64,000 nucleotides of DNA from Agromyces larvae (GTDB lineage Bacteria; Actinomycetota; Actinomycetes; Actinomycetales; Microbacteriaceae), in assembly GCF_022811705.1 (NCBI RefSeq), contig NZ_CP094528.1, positions 3,906,001 through 3,970,000 on the forward strand. The letters run 5' to 3'. A model generated the notes under the pieces. The model was not told the DNA's origin. It did no database searches and worked only from the letters and a program-made list of their open reading frames with translations. Shown piece by piece: positions 53,334-62,009 of the stretch. Within the stretch, counting starts at the first letter, position 1; every line of letters begins with the position of its first letter. Position numbers and translations under genes: made by a program.

Positions 53334-54089
53334 ATGAAGATCGCCGTCGCCGGAGGCACCGGCCTCCTGGGCTCGAAGGTCGTCGCCGTCGCGCGCGAGC
53401 GCGGGCACGAGGTCGTCGTGCTGTCGCGCTCGGCGGGCGTCGATCTCGTCAGCGGCGACGGGCTGGCCGACGCGCTCGACGGGGTCGATGCCGTCATCGA
53501 CGTGAGCAACCGCAACACCCTGAAGGCCGGCGACGCGATCGACTTCTTCACCGCCGCGACCCGGTCGCTGCTCGCCGCCGAGCAGGCCGCCGGCGTCGGT
53601 CACCACGTCGCGCTCTCCATCGTCGGCGTCGATCGGGCGCCGTACGCGTACTACGCCGGCAAGCTCGCGCAGGAGCGCGAGGTCGAGGCGGGCCAGGTGC
53701 CCTGGACCCTGCTGCGGGCGACGCAGTTCCACGAGTTCGCGCAGCAGATGCTCGACCGGTTCTCGTTCGCCGGCCTGCACCTCGCGCCCACGGCGCGCAC
53801 CCAGCCGGTCGCGGCCGACGACGTCGCGGCGCGGCTCGTCGATCTCGCCGAGGGCGAGCCGGCCGGTCGGGTCGCCGACCTCGCGGGGCCCCGCGAGGAG
53901 CAGCTCGTCGACATGGTGCGCAAGGTGGCCGCCGCGCGCGGCCTGCGCGGTCCGGTCGTGCCGCTCACCGTGCCCGGCAAGCAGATGGCGGCGATGCGGC
54001 GCGGCGACGTGCTGGCGGGCCCCGGCGCGCAGCTCACGACGCAGTCGTTCGACGAGTGGCTCGCCGGGCAGCCGGGAACGCCGCGCTGA
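53334..54089 (+). CDS. NAD(P)-binding atypical SDR (NmrA/epimerase-like), ECF41-type target
   Basis: A 251-residue paralogue of the SDR at 5558-6313, of the same length, with AGGTGLLGSKVVAVARERGH at the N-terminus and LRATQFHEFAQQMLDRFSFAG mid-protein. Classical SDR Tyr-Lys is absent as in NmrA-like reductases or sensors. GGAAGGA precedes ATG 53334. The TGTCACA-N16-GGTC element upstream ties it to the ECF41 sigma factor 43 kb away. The last 56 bp overlap the converging gene. Confidence 0.83.
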   Translation: MKIAVAGGTGLLGSKVVAVARERGHEVVVLSRSAGVDLVSGDGLADALDGVDAVIDVSNRNTLKAGDAIDFFTAATRSLLAAEQAAGVGHHVALSIVGVDRAPYAYYAGKLAQEREVEAGQVPWTLLRATQFHEFAQQMLDRFSFAGLHLAPTARTQPVAADDVAARLVDLAEGEPAGRVADLAGPREEQLVDMVRKVAAARGLRGPVVPLTVPGKQMAAMRRGDVLAGPGAQLTTQSFDEWLAGQPGTPR

Positions 54090-54912
54090 GCAGTCGTTCG
54101 CGCAGCGCGTTGCCCCGCTCGGCGAACCGGCGCTGCCGGCGCACGTACTCGGCTTTGCCCTCCGGCGTCTCGATGCGCACCGGTACCCCGCCCCAGGCGG
54201 CCGCGTCGTAGGGCGAGGCCTCCATGTCGAGGGTGCGGATGTCACGGGCGAGCTCGAACGCGTCGAGCAGCAGCTCGCCCGGCACGAGCGGCCCGAGCTT
54301 CACCGCCCACTTGTACACGTCCATGCCGGCGTGCAGGCAGCCGGGCTGCTCGAGCTCCGGCTGGGTGTCGCGGGTCGGCGCGAACCGGTTGCGCGGCACC
54401 GCGTCGGGGGTGAAGAAGCGGTACGCGTCGATGTGGGTGCAGCGCAGGTCGTGCGCCTCGACGACCTCGTCGGTGCCCGCCTGCCCGAGCCGCAGCGGCA
54501 CGGCGTGCCGGTGCTCGGCCTGGCGGTACACCATCGCCCACTCGTGCAGCCCGAAGCATCCGAACGATGCCGGGCGTGCGGCCGTGAGCCGCAGCAGCTT
54601 CTCGATCGAGCGCAGCAGCGGCGCCTTCTCGGCGCGCATCGCCGCGGCGTCGACGGTGAGCGAGCCGGGCGCAGCGCCCGGTGCGTACCAGCGCCACCCG
54701 GCGCGCGGCTCGCCGGCCGCGTCGGCCAGTTCGACGCCCGCGCCCGGATGCCAGCGGCGCAGCAGGCTCGGCGAGTACGCGTAGTAGGTGAACAGGAAGT
54801 CCTCGACCGGATGCGTCGCTCCGCGCGACGTCCGTTCGCGGCGCGCCGCGGTGAGCGCATCGGCTCGCGTCGCGTGCGCGGCCTCGCGGGCGCGCCACTC
54901 CGTCTCGTTCAC
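54034..54912 (-). CDS. Conserved actinobacterial protein, often annotated as 3-methyladenine DNA glycosylase
   Basis: A 292-residue soluble protein. Conserved-looking stretches are HPVEDFLFTYYAYSPSLLRRWHPG, FGCFGLHEWAMVYRQAEHRH, and QPGCLHAGMDVYKWAVKLGP. Homologues carry the glycosylase name, but I see no helix-hairpin-helix or AAG active-site motif, so the name should be treated with care. His and Cys residues in the C-terminal half might bind a metal. GTG 54912 is 6 nt behind TACCCT (leaderless), which is preferred to the longer frame from 54933. Confidence 0.65.
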   Translation of the reverse strand: MNETEWRAREAAHATRADALTAARRERTSRGATHPVEDFLFTYYAYSPSLLRRWHPGAGVELADAAGEPRAGWRWYAPGAAPGSLTVDAAAMRAEKAPLLRSIEKLLRLTAARPASFGCFGLHEWAMVYRQAEHRHAVPLRLGQAGTDEVVEAHDLRCTHIDAYRFFTPDAVPRNRFAPTRDTQPELEQPGCLHAGMDVYKWAVKLGPLVPGELLLDAFELARDIRTLDMEASPYDAAAWGGVPVRIETPEGKAEYVRRQRRFAERGNALRERLLSAAFPAARRATRRTTAS

Positions 54913-54983
54913 CCCACGAGGGTACGCGGCCACGCTGGGCGTCCGCCCTTCCGCGCGATGTCCCGGAGCGGCAGACTTGGGCC

Positions 54984-55406
54984 ATGACCGCTGCAGCCGA
55001 CGACGAGATCGAAGACCGCGAACCCACCCGACGCCTCGACAAAGAGGAGTGCTGGCAGCGCATCGTGGCGTCGCCGTTCGGGCGCATCGCGACGACCGCG
55101 GCGGGCGAGGTCGACATCTACCCGGTGAACTTCGCGGTCGACGGCGAGACGATCGTGTTCCGCACCGCGCCGGGGTCGAAGCTGCTCGAGATCATGGTGC
55201 ACTCGCGGGTCGCGTTCGAGGTCGACGGCTACAGCGACTCCGAGGCGTGGAGCGTCGTCGTGAAGGGCGAGGCGGAGGAGTTCTCGAGCGAGCCCGAGGT
55301 CGAGGCGGCGCAACTGCTCGGCATCGAGCCGTGGGCGCCCGAGCGCAAGGACCGCTGGGTGCGCATCCGCGTCAGCGAGGTGCACGGGCGGTCGTTCGCA
55401 CGATGA
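54984..55406 (+). CDS. Pyridoxamine 5'-phosphate oxidase-like (Pyridox_ox_2) protein
   Basis: A 140-residue split-barrel flavin- or F420-binding protein: LDKEECWQRIVASPFGRIATT, VDIYPVNFAVDGETIVFRTAPG and the closing WVRIRVSEVHGRSF. ATG 54984 is 6 nt behind CAGACT. Its stop overlaps the LLM oxidoreductase start (ATGA), and that partner class uses F420 or FMN, so the two probably act on one reduction. Confidence 0.83.
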   Translation: MTAAADDEIEDREPTRRLDKEECWQRIVASPFGRIATTAAGEVDIYPVNFAVDGETIVFRTAPGSKLLEIMVHSRVAFEVDGYSDSEAWSVVVKGEAEEFSSEPEVEAAQLLGIEPWAPERKDRWVRIRVSEVHGRSFAR

Positions 55407-56284
55407 CGCGGGCTCCGCGCATCGGCGTCATCTTCCAGCCGGCGTTCCCGCCCGAGCGCTTCCGCGCCGTCGTCGAATCGGCCGAGCGGGCCGGCGTGCC
55501 CGAGCTGTGGCTGTGGGAGGACTGCTTCCGCGAGTCGGCGTTCGCCGCGGCGGCCGCCGCACTCGCCTGGACCGACCGGCTGCGGGTCGGCATCGGCATC
55601 GCGCCCATGCCGTTGCGCAACGTCGCGCTCACCGCGATGGAGATCGCCACGATCGAGCGGCTCTTCCCGGGTCGGCTCATCCCGGGCGTCGGGCACGGCG
55701 TCCTCGACTGGATGGGGCAGGTCGGGGCCCGGGTCGCGTCGCCGCTGACGCTCATGCGCGAGTACGTGCCCGCGCTGCGGGCGCTGCTCGCCGGCGAGGA
55801 GGTCACGACGAACGGGCGGTACGTGCGGCTCGACCGGGTGCGGCTCGACTGGCCGCCCGCCGCGGCGCCCGCGGTGCTCGCCGCGGGCGAGGGCCCGAAG
55901 ACCCTGCAGCTCACCGGCGAGGTCGCCGACGGCACGATCATCCCCGCCGGGGCGTCGACCGAGCGCATCGCCGCATCCGTCGCGACGGTCGCAGCGGGGC
56001 GGGAGGCGACCGGCCGCGCCGGGGCGCCCGACGTGGTGGTGTTCGTCATGGCGGCGTTCGGCGGCGCCGACGCGCGCGAGCGCGCGATCGCCGATCTGCG
56101 CCCGTGGCATCCGAACGCCGACGACTCGCTCGTCGCCGCCGGCGACGTCGACGACGTCGTGGCCGCGGTGCAGCGGTACGCGGCGGCCGGCGCGACCTCG
56201 GTCATCCTGCAGCCGACCTCGAACGAGCCCGATCTCGAGAGGTTCTCGGCCCGGGTCGGCGAGGTGGCGCGCGCGATCGGCTGA
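55403..56284 (+). CDS. LLM-class flavin/F420-dependent oxidoreductase
   Basis: A 293-residue luciferase-like monooxygenase fold protein: RIGVIFQPAFPPERF, LWLWEDCFRESAF, IGIAPMPLRNVALTAMEIATIERLFPGRLIPGVGHG and DGTIIPAGAS, the usual LLM barrel strands. Actinobacterial members mostly use F420. It is coupled to the preceding split-barrel gene by a 4-bp overlap. Substrate unknown. Confidence 0.85.
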   Translation: MTRAPRIGVIFQPAFPPERFRAVVESAERAGVPELWLWEDCFRESAFAAAAAALAWTDRLRVGIGIAPMPLRNVALTAMEIATIERLFPGRLIPGVGHGVLDWMGQVGARVASPLTLMREYVPALRALLAGEEVTTNGRYVRLDRVRLDWPPAAAPAVLAAGEGPKTLQLTGEVADGTIIPAGASTERIAASVATVAAGREATGRAGAPDVVVFVMAAFGGADARERAIADLRPWHPNADDSLVAAGDVDDVVAAVQRYAAAGATSVILQPTSNEPDLERFSARVGEVARAIG

Positions 56285-56333
56285 CCCCGGCTCGACCCGG
56301 CCGCGTGTCGGCGGTCGGTGCCAGACTGGCCGC

Positions 56334-57860
56334 GTGCGATTCGACGAGGTGGTGCAGACAGCCGAGACGGTCGCCTCGACCCGGTCGCGCCTCGCGAAGG
56401 TCGACGCGCTCGCCGGGCTGCTCGCCCGCCTCGAACCCGACGAGATCGCGCCGGCCGTCGGGTTCCTCACCGGCAAGCCGCGGCAGGGGCGCATCGGCGT
56501 CGGCTGGCGCGGCATCGGCGCGGCCATGGGCGATGCGGCGGATGCCCCCACCCTCGACGTCCTCGACGTCGACGCCGCGCTCGACCGGCTGGCCTCGGTC
56601 GAGGCCGGCACCGGGTCGTCCGCCGAGCGCGCGGGGGCGCTGCGCGCGCTCACCGCCCGAGCCACCGCCGCCGAGCAGGATCTGCTCGCCCGCATCATCC
56701 TGGGCGAGCTGCGCACGGGCGCGCTCGAGGGCGTGCTGCTCGACGCGATCGCCCGTGCCGCCGACCGCCCCGTCGCGTCGGTGCGTCGCGCCGCGATGCT
56801 CTCGGGCGACCTCGGCGACACCGCCCGGCTCGCGCTCACCGGCACGGCGGCCGACCTCGACGCGGTCGGCCTCGTCGTCGGGCGCCCCGTGCTGCCGATG
56901 CTCGCGGCGACCGCGCCGACCGTGGCCGACGCGGTCGGGCAGACCGGCGAGGCATCCGTCGAATTCAAGCTCGACGGCGCGCGCATCCAGGCGCACCGCC
57001 GCGGCGACGAGGTGCGGGTGTTCACCCGCAACCTCGCCGACATCACCCACCGCCTGCCCGAGGTGGTCGAGGTCGTGCGCGGGCTGCCGGTCGAGTCGGC
57101 GATCCTCGACGGCGAGACCCTCTCGCTCGACGAGCACGGCGCGCCCCGGCCGTTCCAGGACACGATGGCGAGGTTCGGCGCCGACGCGAGCCGCGAAGCG
57201 GTGCTGCATCCGTGGTTCTTCGACGTACTGCACGTCGACGGGCGCGACCTGATCGACGAACCGCTCGCCGCACGCCTGGCCGAGCTCGAGCGGATCGCCC
57301 CCGACCACCGCATCCCCGGGGTGGTGACCGCCGACGCGGCGATCGCCGAGCAGGTGTCCCGCGACGCGCTCGGCGCCGGGCACGAGGGCGTGGTCGTGAA
57401 GGCGATCGAGTCGCCGTACGCGGCCGGTCGCCGCGGGTCGAGCTGGGTCAAGGTCAAACCCGTGCACACGTACGACCTCGTCGTGCTCGCCTGCGAGTGG
57501 GGGTCGGGCCGGCGCACCGGCTGGCTGTCGAACCTGCACCTCGGGGCGCTCGACCCCGACGGCGAGTTCGGCGAGCCCGGCGGGTTCGTCATGGTCGGCA
57601 AGACGTTCAAGGGCCTCACCGACGACCTGCTGCGCTGGCAGACCGAGCGGTTCCCCGAGATCGAGGTGCGGCGCACCGCCGGCACGGTCTGGGTCGCACC
57701 GGTCACCGTCGTCGAGATCGCGATCGACGGCGTGCAGCGTTCGACCCGCTACCCCGGCGGGGTCGCGCTGCGGTTCGCGCGGGTGAAGCAGTACCGCGAC
57801 GACAAACGGCCCGAGGAGGCCGACACCATCCAGACCCTTCGCGCGCTGCTGCGCGGCTGA
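56334..57860 (+). CDS. ATP-dependent DNA ligase (LigB-like)
   Basis: A 508-residue ATP-dependent ligase. Domains in order: N-terminal DNA-binding region (1-195), adenylation domain with motif I E-F-K212-L-D-G-A-R, where K212 is adenylated, motif III FFDVLHVDG, motif IV EGVVVK, motif V SSWVKVKP, and an OB-fold (from ~residue 400). Length and motifs match LigB-type actinobacterial ligases, accessory to the NAD-dependent replicative ligase. GTG 56334 is 6 nt behind CAGACT. No Ku or LigD-like domain is adjacent, so a repair role outside NHEJ is likely. Confidence 0.92.
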   Translation: MRFDEVVQTAETVASTRSRLAKVDALAGLLARLEPDEIAPAVGFLTGKPRQGRIGVGWRGIGAAMGDAADAPTLDVLDVDAALDRLASVEAGTGSSAERAGALRALTARATAAEQDLLARIILGELRTGALEGVLLDAIARAADRPVASVRRAAMLSGDLGDTARLALTGTAADLDAVGLVVGRPVLPMLAATAPTVADAVGQTGEASVEFKLDGARIQAHRRGDEVRVFTRNLADITHRLPEVVEVVRGLPVESAILDGETLSLDEHGAPRPFQDTMARFGADASREAVLHPWFFDVLHVDGRDLIDEPLAARLAELERIAPDHRIPGVVTADAAIAEQVSRDALGAGHEGVVVKAIESPYAAGRRGSSWVKVKPVHTYDLVVLACEWGSGRRTGWLSNLHLGALDPDGEFGEPGGFVMVGKTFKGLTDDLLRWQTERFPEIEVRRTAGTVWVAPVTVVEIAIDGVQRSTRYPGGVALRFARVKQYRDDKRPEEADTIQTLRALLRG

Positions 57861-57876
57861 GCGATACCGTGGCCAT

Positions 57877-59712
57877 GTGAACTGGCAGCTGCTGGTCGTC
57901 CTCGCGATGCTGATCGCGGCGATCGCCATGTTCGCGATCAACCGGCCGCGCATGGACGTCGTCGCGGTCATCCTGCTCGTCGCGCTGCCGCTCACCGGGG
58001 TGCTGACCGTGCCCGAGACGCTCTCGGGCTTCGCCGACCCGAACGTCGTGCTCATCGCCGCGCTCTTCGTCATCGGCGAGGGGCTCTCGCGCACCGGCCT
58101 GACCTACCGGTTGGGCGACTGGCTGTCGGCGACGGCCGGCACCAGCAGCACCCGGCTCATCGTGCTGCTCATGCTCAGCGTCGCGCTGCTCGGCGCGTTC
58201 ATGAGCTCGACCGGGGTGGTCGCGATCTTCATCCCGGTGGTGCTCAGCATCGCCGCACGGCTCGGCGTCTCGCCGCGGCAGCTCATGATGCCGCTCAGCT
58301 TCGCCGCGCTGATCAGCGGCATGCTCACCCTCATCGCGACCGCACCGAACCTGGTGATCGACGCCGAACTCCGGCGTGCGGGCGCCGACGGGTTCGGGTT
58401 CTTCTCGGTCACCCCGTTCGGTCTCGTGATCCTCGCGCTCGGCATCGGCTATCTGCTGGTCGCCCGTCGGTTCCTCGGCTCCGACCCGGCCGACGAGTCG
58501 AGCCGCCGGGCGCGCACGTACGACCAGCTCATCGGCGACTACCGGCTCGCCGACCGCGAACGGCGGGTGCGCGTCGACCGCGGGTCGCCGCTGATCGGGC
58601 GCGAGCTCGGCGAGCTCGGCCTGCGTGCGCACGGGATGCACGTCATCGGCGTCGAGCGGCGGCGGTGGCTGCGACGCACCCTCGAGGTGACCGCGTCGGC
58701 CCCGGCCACCCGGATCGCGCGCGGCGACGTGCTGCTCGTCGACCTCTTCGAACGTCGCGACGACCTGGTGCCGACGCTGCAACGACTCCGGCTGCGCCCG
58801 CTGCGGACGGCGCCGGGGTTCCTCACCGAACGCTCCCGCGAGGTCGGGCTCGGCGAGATGATCCTGCCGCCGAACTCGGCCGCGCTCGGCCGCACCGTCG
58901 GCGAGCTGCGCACCCGCGACACCTACCGGGTCGACGTGATCGGCCTGCGGCGCGGCACCGAGGCGATCCCGGGTGCGCTGAACGCCGAGCGGCTGCAGCT
59001 CGGCGACACGCTGCTCGTCGTGGGCGCCTGGGAGGACGTGCAGCGGCTGACCTCCCGCAGCGCCGACTTCCTCTCGCTCGCCCTGCCCGCCGAGGTGCGC
59101 GAGCAGTCGCCCGCCGCGAATCGGGCGCCGTTCGCGCTTCTCAGCGTGGTGGTGATGGTCGTGCTGATGGTCACCGGCATCGTGCCGAACGTCATCGCCG
59201 CGCTCATCGCGTGCCTGCTGATGGGGCTGTTCGGCTGCATCGACATGCCGAGCGCGTACCGGTCGATCCACTGGCCGACGCTGCTGCTCATCGTCGGCAT
59301 GCTGCCGTTCGCGCTCGCGCTCGAGCGCACCGGGGGCATCGACATCGCGGTCACGGCGCTGACCTCGACGCTCGGGCAGGGCAGCCCGACGCTGCTGCTG
59401 GCCGGCCTGTTCATCACGACCGCGGTCATCGGGCTGTTCGTCTCGAACACCGCGACGGCGGTGCTGATGGGCCCGGTCGCGATCGCGACCGCCGACCACC
59501 TGGGCGCCTCGCCGTATCCGTTCGCGATGGTCGTCGTGCTCGCCGCATCGGCGGCGTTCATGACGCCGGTTTCGTCGCCCGTGAACACGCTCGTGCTCGG
59601 TCCGGGGCGCTACCGGTTCGCCGACTTCCTGAAGATCGGCGCACCGTTCACGGTCGTGGTGCTCATCGTCGCGATCACGATGGTGCCGTGGCTGCTGCCG
59701 CTGTACCCGTGA
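57877..59712 (+). CDS. SLC13/DASS-type anion transporter with internal RCK_C (TrkA_C) domains
   Basis: A 611-residue membrane protein. About six helices (1-200) and six more (~425-611) flank a soluble insert (~215-400) containing two TrkA_C-like domains (LIGRELGELGLRAHGMHVIG; ALGRTVGELRTRDTYRVDVIG). Each membrane half has an SLC13-type hairpin: FMSSTGVVAIFIPVVLSIA, then FVSNTATAVLMGPVAIATA. It should carry sulfate, a dicarboxylate or a similar anion with Na+. GTG 57877 is 6 nt behind TACCGT. The gap to the ligase is only 16 bp. Confidence 0.87.
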   Translation: MNWQLLVVLAMLIAAIAMFAINRPRMDVVAVILLVALPLTGVLTVPETLSGFADPNVVLIAALFVIGEGLSRTGLTYRLGDWLSATAGTSSTRLIVLLMLSVALLGAFMSSTGVVAIFIPVVLSIAARLGVSPRQLMMPLSFAALISGMLTLIATAPNLVIDAELRRAGADGFGFFSVTPFGLVILALGIGYLLVARRFLGSDPADESSRRARTYDQLIGDYRLADRERRVRVDRGSPLIGRELGELGLRAHGMHVIGVERRRWLRRTLEVTASAPATRIARGDVLLVDLFERRDDLVPTLQRLRLRPLRTAPGFLTERSREVGLGEMILPPNSAALGRTVGELRTRDTYRVDVIGLRRGTEAIPGALNAERLQLGDTLLVVGAWEDVQRLTSRSADFLSLALPAEVREQSPAANRAPFALLSVVVMVVLMVTGIVPNVIAALIACLLMGLFGCIDMPSAYRSIHWPTLLLIVGMLPFALALERTGGIDIAVTALTSTLGQGSPTLLLAGLFITTAVIGLFVSNTATAVLMGPVAIATADHLGASPYPFAMVVVLAASAAFMTPVSSPVNTLVLGPGRYRFADFLKIGAPFTVVVLIVAITMVPWLLPLYP

Positions 59713-59736
59713 GGCCGCGCAGCGGGCCGAGCGCGC

Positions 59737-59913
59737 TCAGTCGCTGTCGTCGTCCCCGTGGATGCGCGTGCTGCGCGGGATGGGCCGCCCGTCGGGCGCG
59801 TAGTCGACCATCGCGGCGGCCCGTCGGCGCGCCCGGCGGTTGTACGCCTCCTTGAGTTCCTCGTAGCGATCGTGCGAGACGAGGTGGTGGTCGGTCTCGC
59901 GCTGTTCGCCCAT
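59737..59913 (-). CDS. Small basic/acidic hypothetical protein
   Basis: A 58-residue protein: HHLVSHDRYEELKEAYNRRA, a basic RRRAAAMVDY segment and an acidic tail ending HGDDDSD. The first half is probably an amphipathic helix. GGGGGGA lies ~6 nt before ATG 59913. No family recognised. It stands between the transporter and LacI genes. Confidence 0.55.
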   Translation of the reverse strand: MGEQRETDHHLVSHDRYEELKEAYNRRARRRAAAMVDYAPDGRPIPRSTRIHGDDDSD

Positions 59914-59947
59914 CGCGTCCCCCCGGTCGTCGTGCGCTGCGTCGAGC

Positions 59948-60997
59948 CTACGACGCGGCAGCCGAGCCCGCACCGGTCGATGCCGCGTGCCGCGGCCCCG
60001 AGCTTTCGCGAACGACGAGTTCGGTGGGCACGAGAGCACTGGCGCGCCGCTCGCCCGTCTCGACCTCGTGCAGCAGCGCTTCGACCGAGCGCCGGCCGAC
60101 CTCGCCGAAGAACTGGCGCACCGTCGTGAGCGGCGGCCAGTAGCTGCGCGCCTCCTCCATGTCGTCGAAGCCGACCACGCTGACGTCGTCGGGCACGCGC
60201 CGACCCGACTGGTGCAGGGCGCGCAGCACGCCGAGGGCCATCTGGTCGTTCGCGGCGAAGATCGCGGTGACCTCGGGGTCGGATGCCAGGGCGAGTCCGT
60301 GCGCGTGGCCCGACTCGCTCGACCAATCGCCGACCAGCACCTGGGGCACCTCGGCGCCGTGGGCGCGCAGCGTGGCCTCCCACGCCTCGCGCCGGTGGGT
60401 CGCGGAGTACGAACGGTCGGGGCCGGCGAGGTGGTGCACGGTGCGATGCCCGAGGCCGAGCAGGTGCTCGGTCGCGAGACGAGCGCCGTGGGCCTGGTCG
60501 GTGTCGACCACCGTGTACCGGTCGCCGGCGGTCGAGTCGACGACCACGACGGGCAGCTCGGGCGGCAGTTCGATGTCGCTCTCGTCGAGCAGGTGCGCCT
60601 CGACGATGATGATCACGCCGTCGACCGCCTCCTCGGCGAGTCGGTCGACCGCGACCGAGACCTCGCCTCTCGTGGGGTGGGGGACGGGGATGAGCGTGAT
60701 CGAGTACCCCGCGTCGGCTGCCGCCGCGGCGATCGCGTCGAGGGTGCGCATGTTGCCGAAGCTCGAGAGGGTGAACATGATGACGCCGATCGAGTGGAAC
60801 CGGCCGCTGCGCAGCGCCCGCGCCGCGCTGTTCGGGCGGTAGCCGAGCGTGCGCATCGCGTCGAGCACGCGTTCACGGGTCTCGGCATCGACGTTCGCGC
60901 GGCCGTTCGCCACGCGCGACACGGTCTGGCCGGAGACGCCGGCCTGTCGGGCGACATCGGCCATCGACGGGCCGCGGCGGCGGGCGGTGGCGGTCAT
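59948..60997 (-). CDS. LacI-family transcriptional regulator of the carbohydrate ABC importer
   Basis: A 349-residue LacI-type repressor. HTH and hinge: MADVARQAGVSGQTVSRVAN, then RVLDAMRTLGYRPNSAARAL. The periplasmic-binding-protein-like effector domain follows (IGVIMFTLSSFGNMRT; VVVVDSTAGDRYTVVDTD; AIFAANDQMALGVLRALHQ). AAGGAG precedes ATG 60997; the longer frame from 61087 would include the operators and is rejected. It is divergent from an ABC sugar-import operon and should release it when its sugar binds. Confidence 0.9.
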   Translation of the reverse strand: MTATARRRGPSMADVARQAGVSGQTVSRVANGRANVDAETRERVLDAMRTLGYRPNSAARALRSGRFHSIGVIMFTLSSFGNMRTLDAIAAAAADAGYSITLIPVPHPTRGEVSVAVDRLAEEAVDGVIIIVEAHLLDESDIELPPELPVVVVDSTAGDRYTVVDTDQAHGARLATEHLLGLGHRTVHHLAGPDRSYSATHRREAWEATLRAHGAEVPQVLVGDWSSESGHAHGLALASDPEVTAIFAANDQMALGVLRALHQSGRRVPDDVSVVGFDDMEEARSYWPPLTTVRQFFGEVGRRSVEALLHEVETGERRASALVPTELVVRESSGPRHAASTGAGSAAAS

Positions 60998-61036
60998 CGG
61001 GCTCCTTCGTCGGCGGTCACATTTCGAGACTGGCGG

Positions 61037-61087
61037 ATGTTGACGTGAACATGCTACGGTCTCGGCGAAGCATGTTGACGTGAACAT
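61037..61087. promoter_or_regulatory. Two identical LacI-family operators around the ABC-importer promoter
   Basis: ATGTTGACGTGAACAT occurs exactly at 61037-61052 and 61072-61087, 35 bp apart. Each is a near-perfect palindrome with central CG (TGTTnACGTnAACA), the LacI-family form. TACGGT at 61055-61060 between them may be the -10 box of the importer operon. Confidence 0.85.
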
Positions 61088-61103
61088 GCCCGATTGGACT
61101 CAG

Positions 61104-62009
61104 ATGACGACGACGTCCCCGCCGATACTCCGACGCCGCGGCAACCGCAGCGAGTGGAAGGGCCTGGCCTTCACCGCGCCGTTCCTCGTGGTGTTCCTGC
61201 TTGTGTTCATCGCGCCCGTCGCGTACTCGATCTGGCTCAGCCTCTTCCGCGAGCAGCTCGTCGGCGGCAACGCCTTCGTCGGCCTCGAGAACTACGCGCA
61301 GCTCATGGCCGACCCGCAGTTCTGGGACGGGTTCCTGCGGGTCCTTCTGTTCCTCGTCGTCCAGGTGCCGATCATGCTCGCGATCGCACTCGTCGCCGCG
61401 CTCGCCATCGACAGCGCGCGCCTGCACGCCTCGGGCTTCTTCCGCATCGCCGTCTTCCTGCCGTACGCCGTGCCCGCCGTGGTGGCCGTGCTCATGTGGG
61501 GCTTCATCTACGGCGACAAGTTCGGGCTCGTCGGCAACGTGAACGACTGGCTCGGAGCATCCGTCTTCGCGCCCTTCGCACGCGACTGGATCCTGCTCTC
61601 GATCGGCAACATCGTGACCTGGGAGTTCGTCGGCTACAACATGCTGATCTTCTACTCCGCGCTGAAGGTGATCCCGACCGAGCTCTACGAGGCCGCCGCG
61701 ATCGACGGCGCCGGGCCGACCCGGGTCGTCACCGCCATCAAGATCCCGGCACTGCGCGGAGCCATCGTCATCGCCACGATCTTCTCCATCATCGGCAGCT
61801 TCCAGCTGTTCAACGAGCCGAACATCCTGCGCACGCTCGCGCCGAACATCATCACCACGTTCTTCACCCCGAACATGTACGCCTACAACCTGTCGTTCGC
61901 GGGCCAGCAGTACAACTACTCGGCCACGGTCGCGATCGTGATGGGCGTGATCACCGCGGTGATCGCCTACGTCGTGCAGCTCCGCGGCTCCCGCAAGGAG
62001 GTGCGATGA
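61104..62009 (+). CDS. Carbohydrate ABC transporter permease (MalF-type)
   Basis: A 301-residue inner-membrane permease with six helices. The EAA loop that contacts the ATPase reads PTELYEAAAIDGAGPTRVVTAIKIP. The N-terminal LAFTAPFLVVFLLVFIAPVAYSIWLSLF is typical of sugar permeases. I place the start at ATG 61104 because ATG 61086 falls within the second operator; no clear SD separates them. The stop overlaps the second permease by 4 bp. Confidence 0.88.
   Translation: MTTTSPPILRRRGNRSEWKGLAFTAPFLVVFLLVFIAPVAYSIWLSLFREQLVGGNAFVGLENYAQLMADPQFWDGFLRVLLFLVVQVPIMLAIALVAALAIDSARLHASGFFRIAVFLPYAVPAVVAVLMWGFIYGDKFGLVGNVNDWLGASVFAPFARDWILLSIGNIVTWEFVGYNMLIFYSALKVIPTELYEAAAIDGAGPTRVVTAIKIPALRGAIVIATIFSIIGSFQLFNEPNILRTLAPNIITTFFTPNMYAYNLSFAGQQYNYSATVAIVMGVITAVIAYVVQLRGSRKEVR

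Noticed and set aside
59948..61087. LacI gene start at 61087
   Set aside because: That start would place both operators inside the coding region; ATG 60997 has AAGGAG and gives the normal N-terminus.
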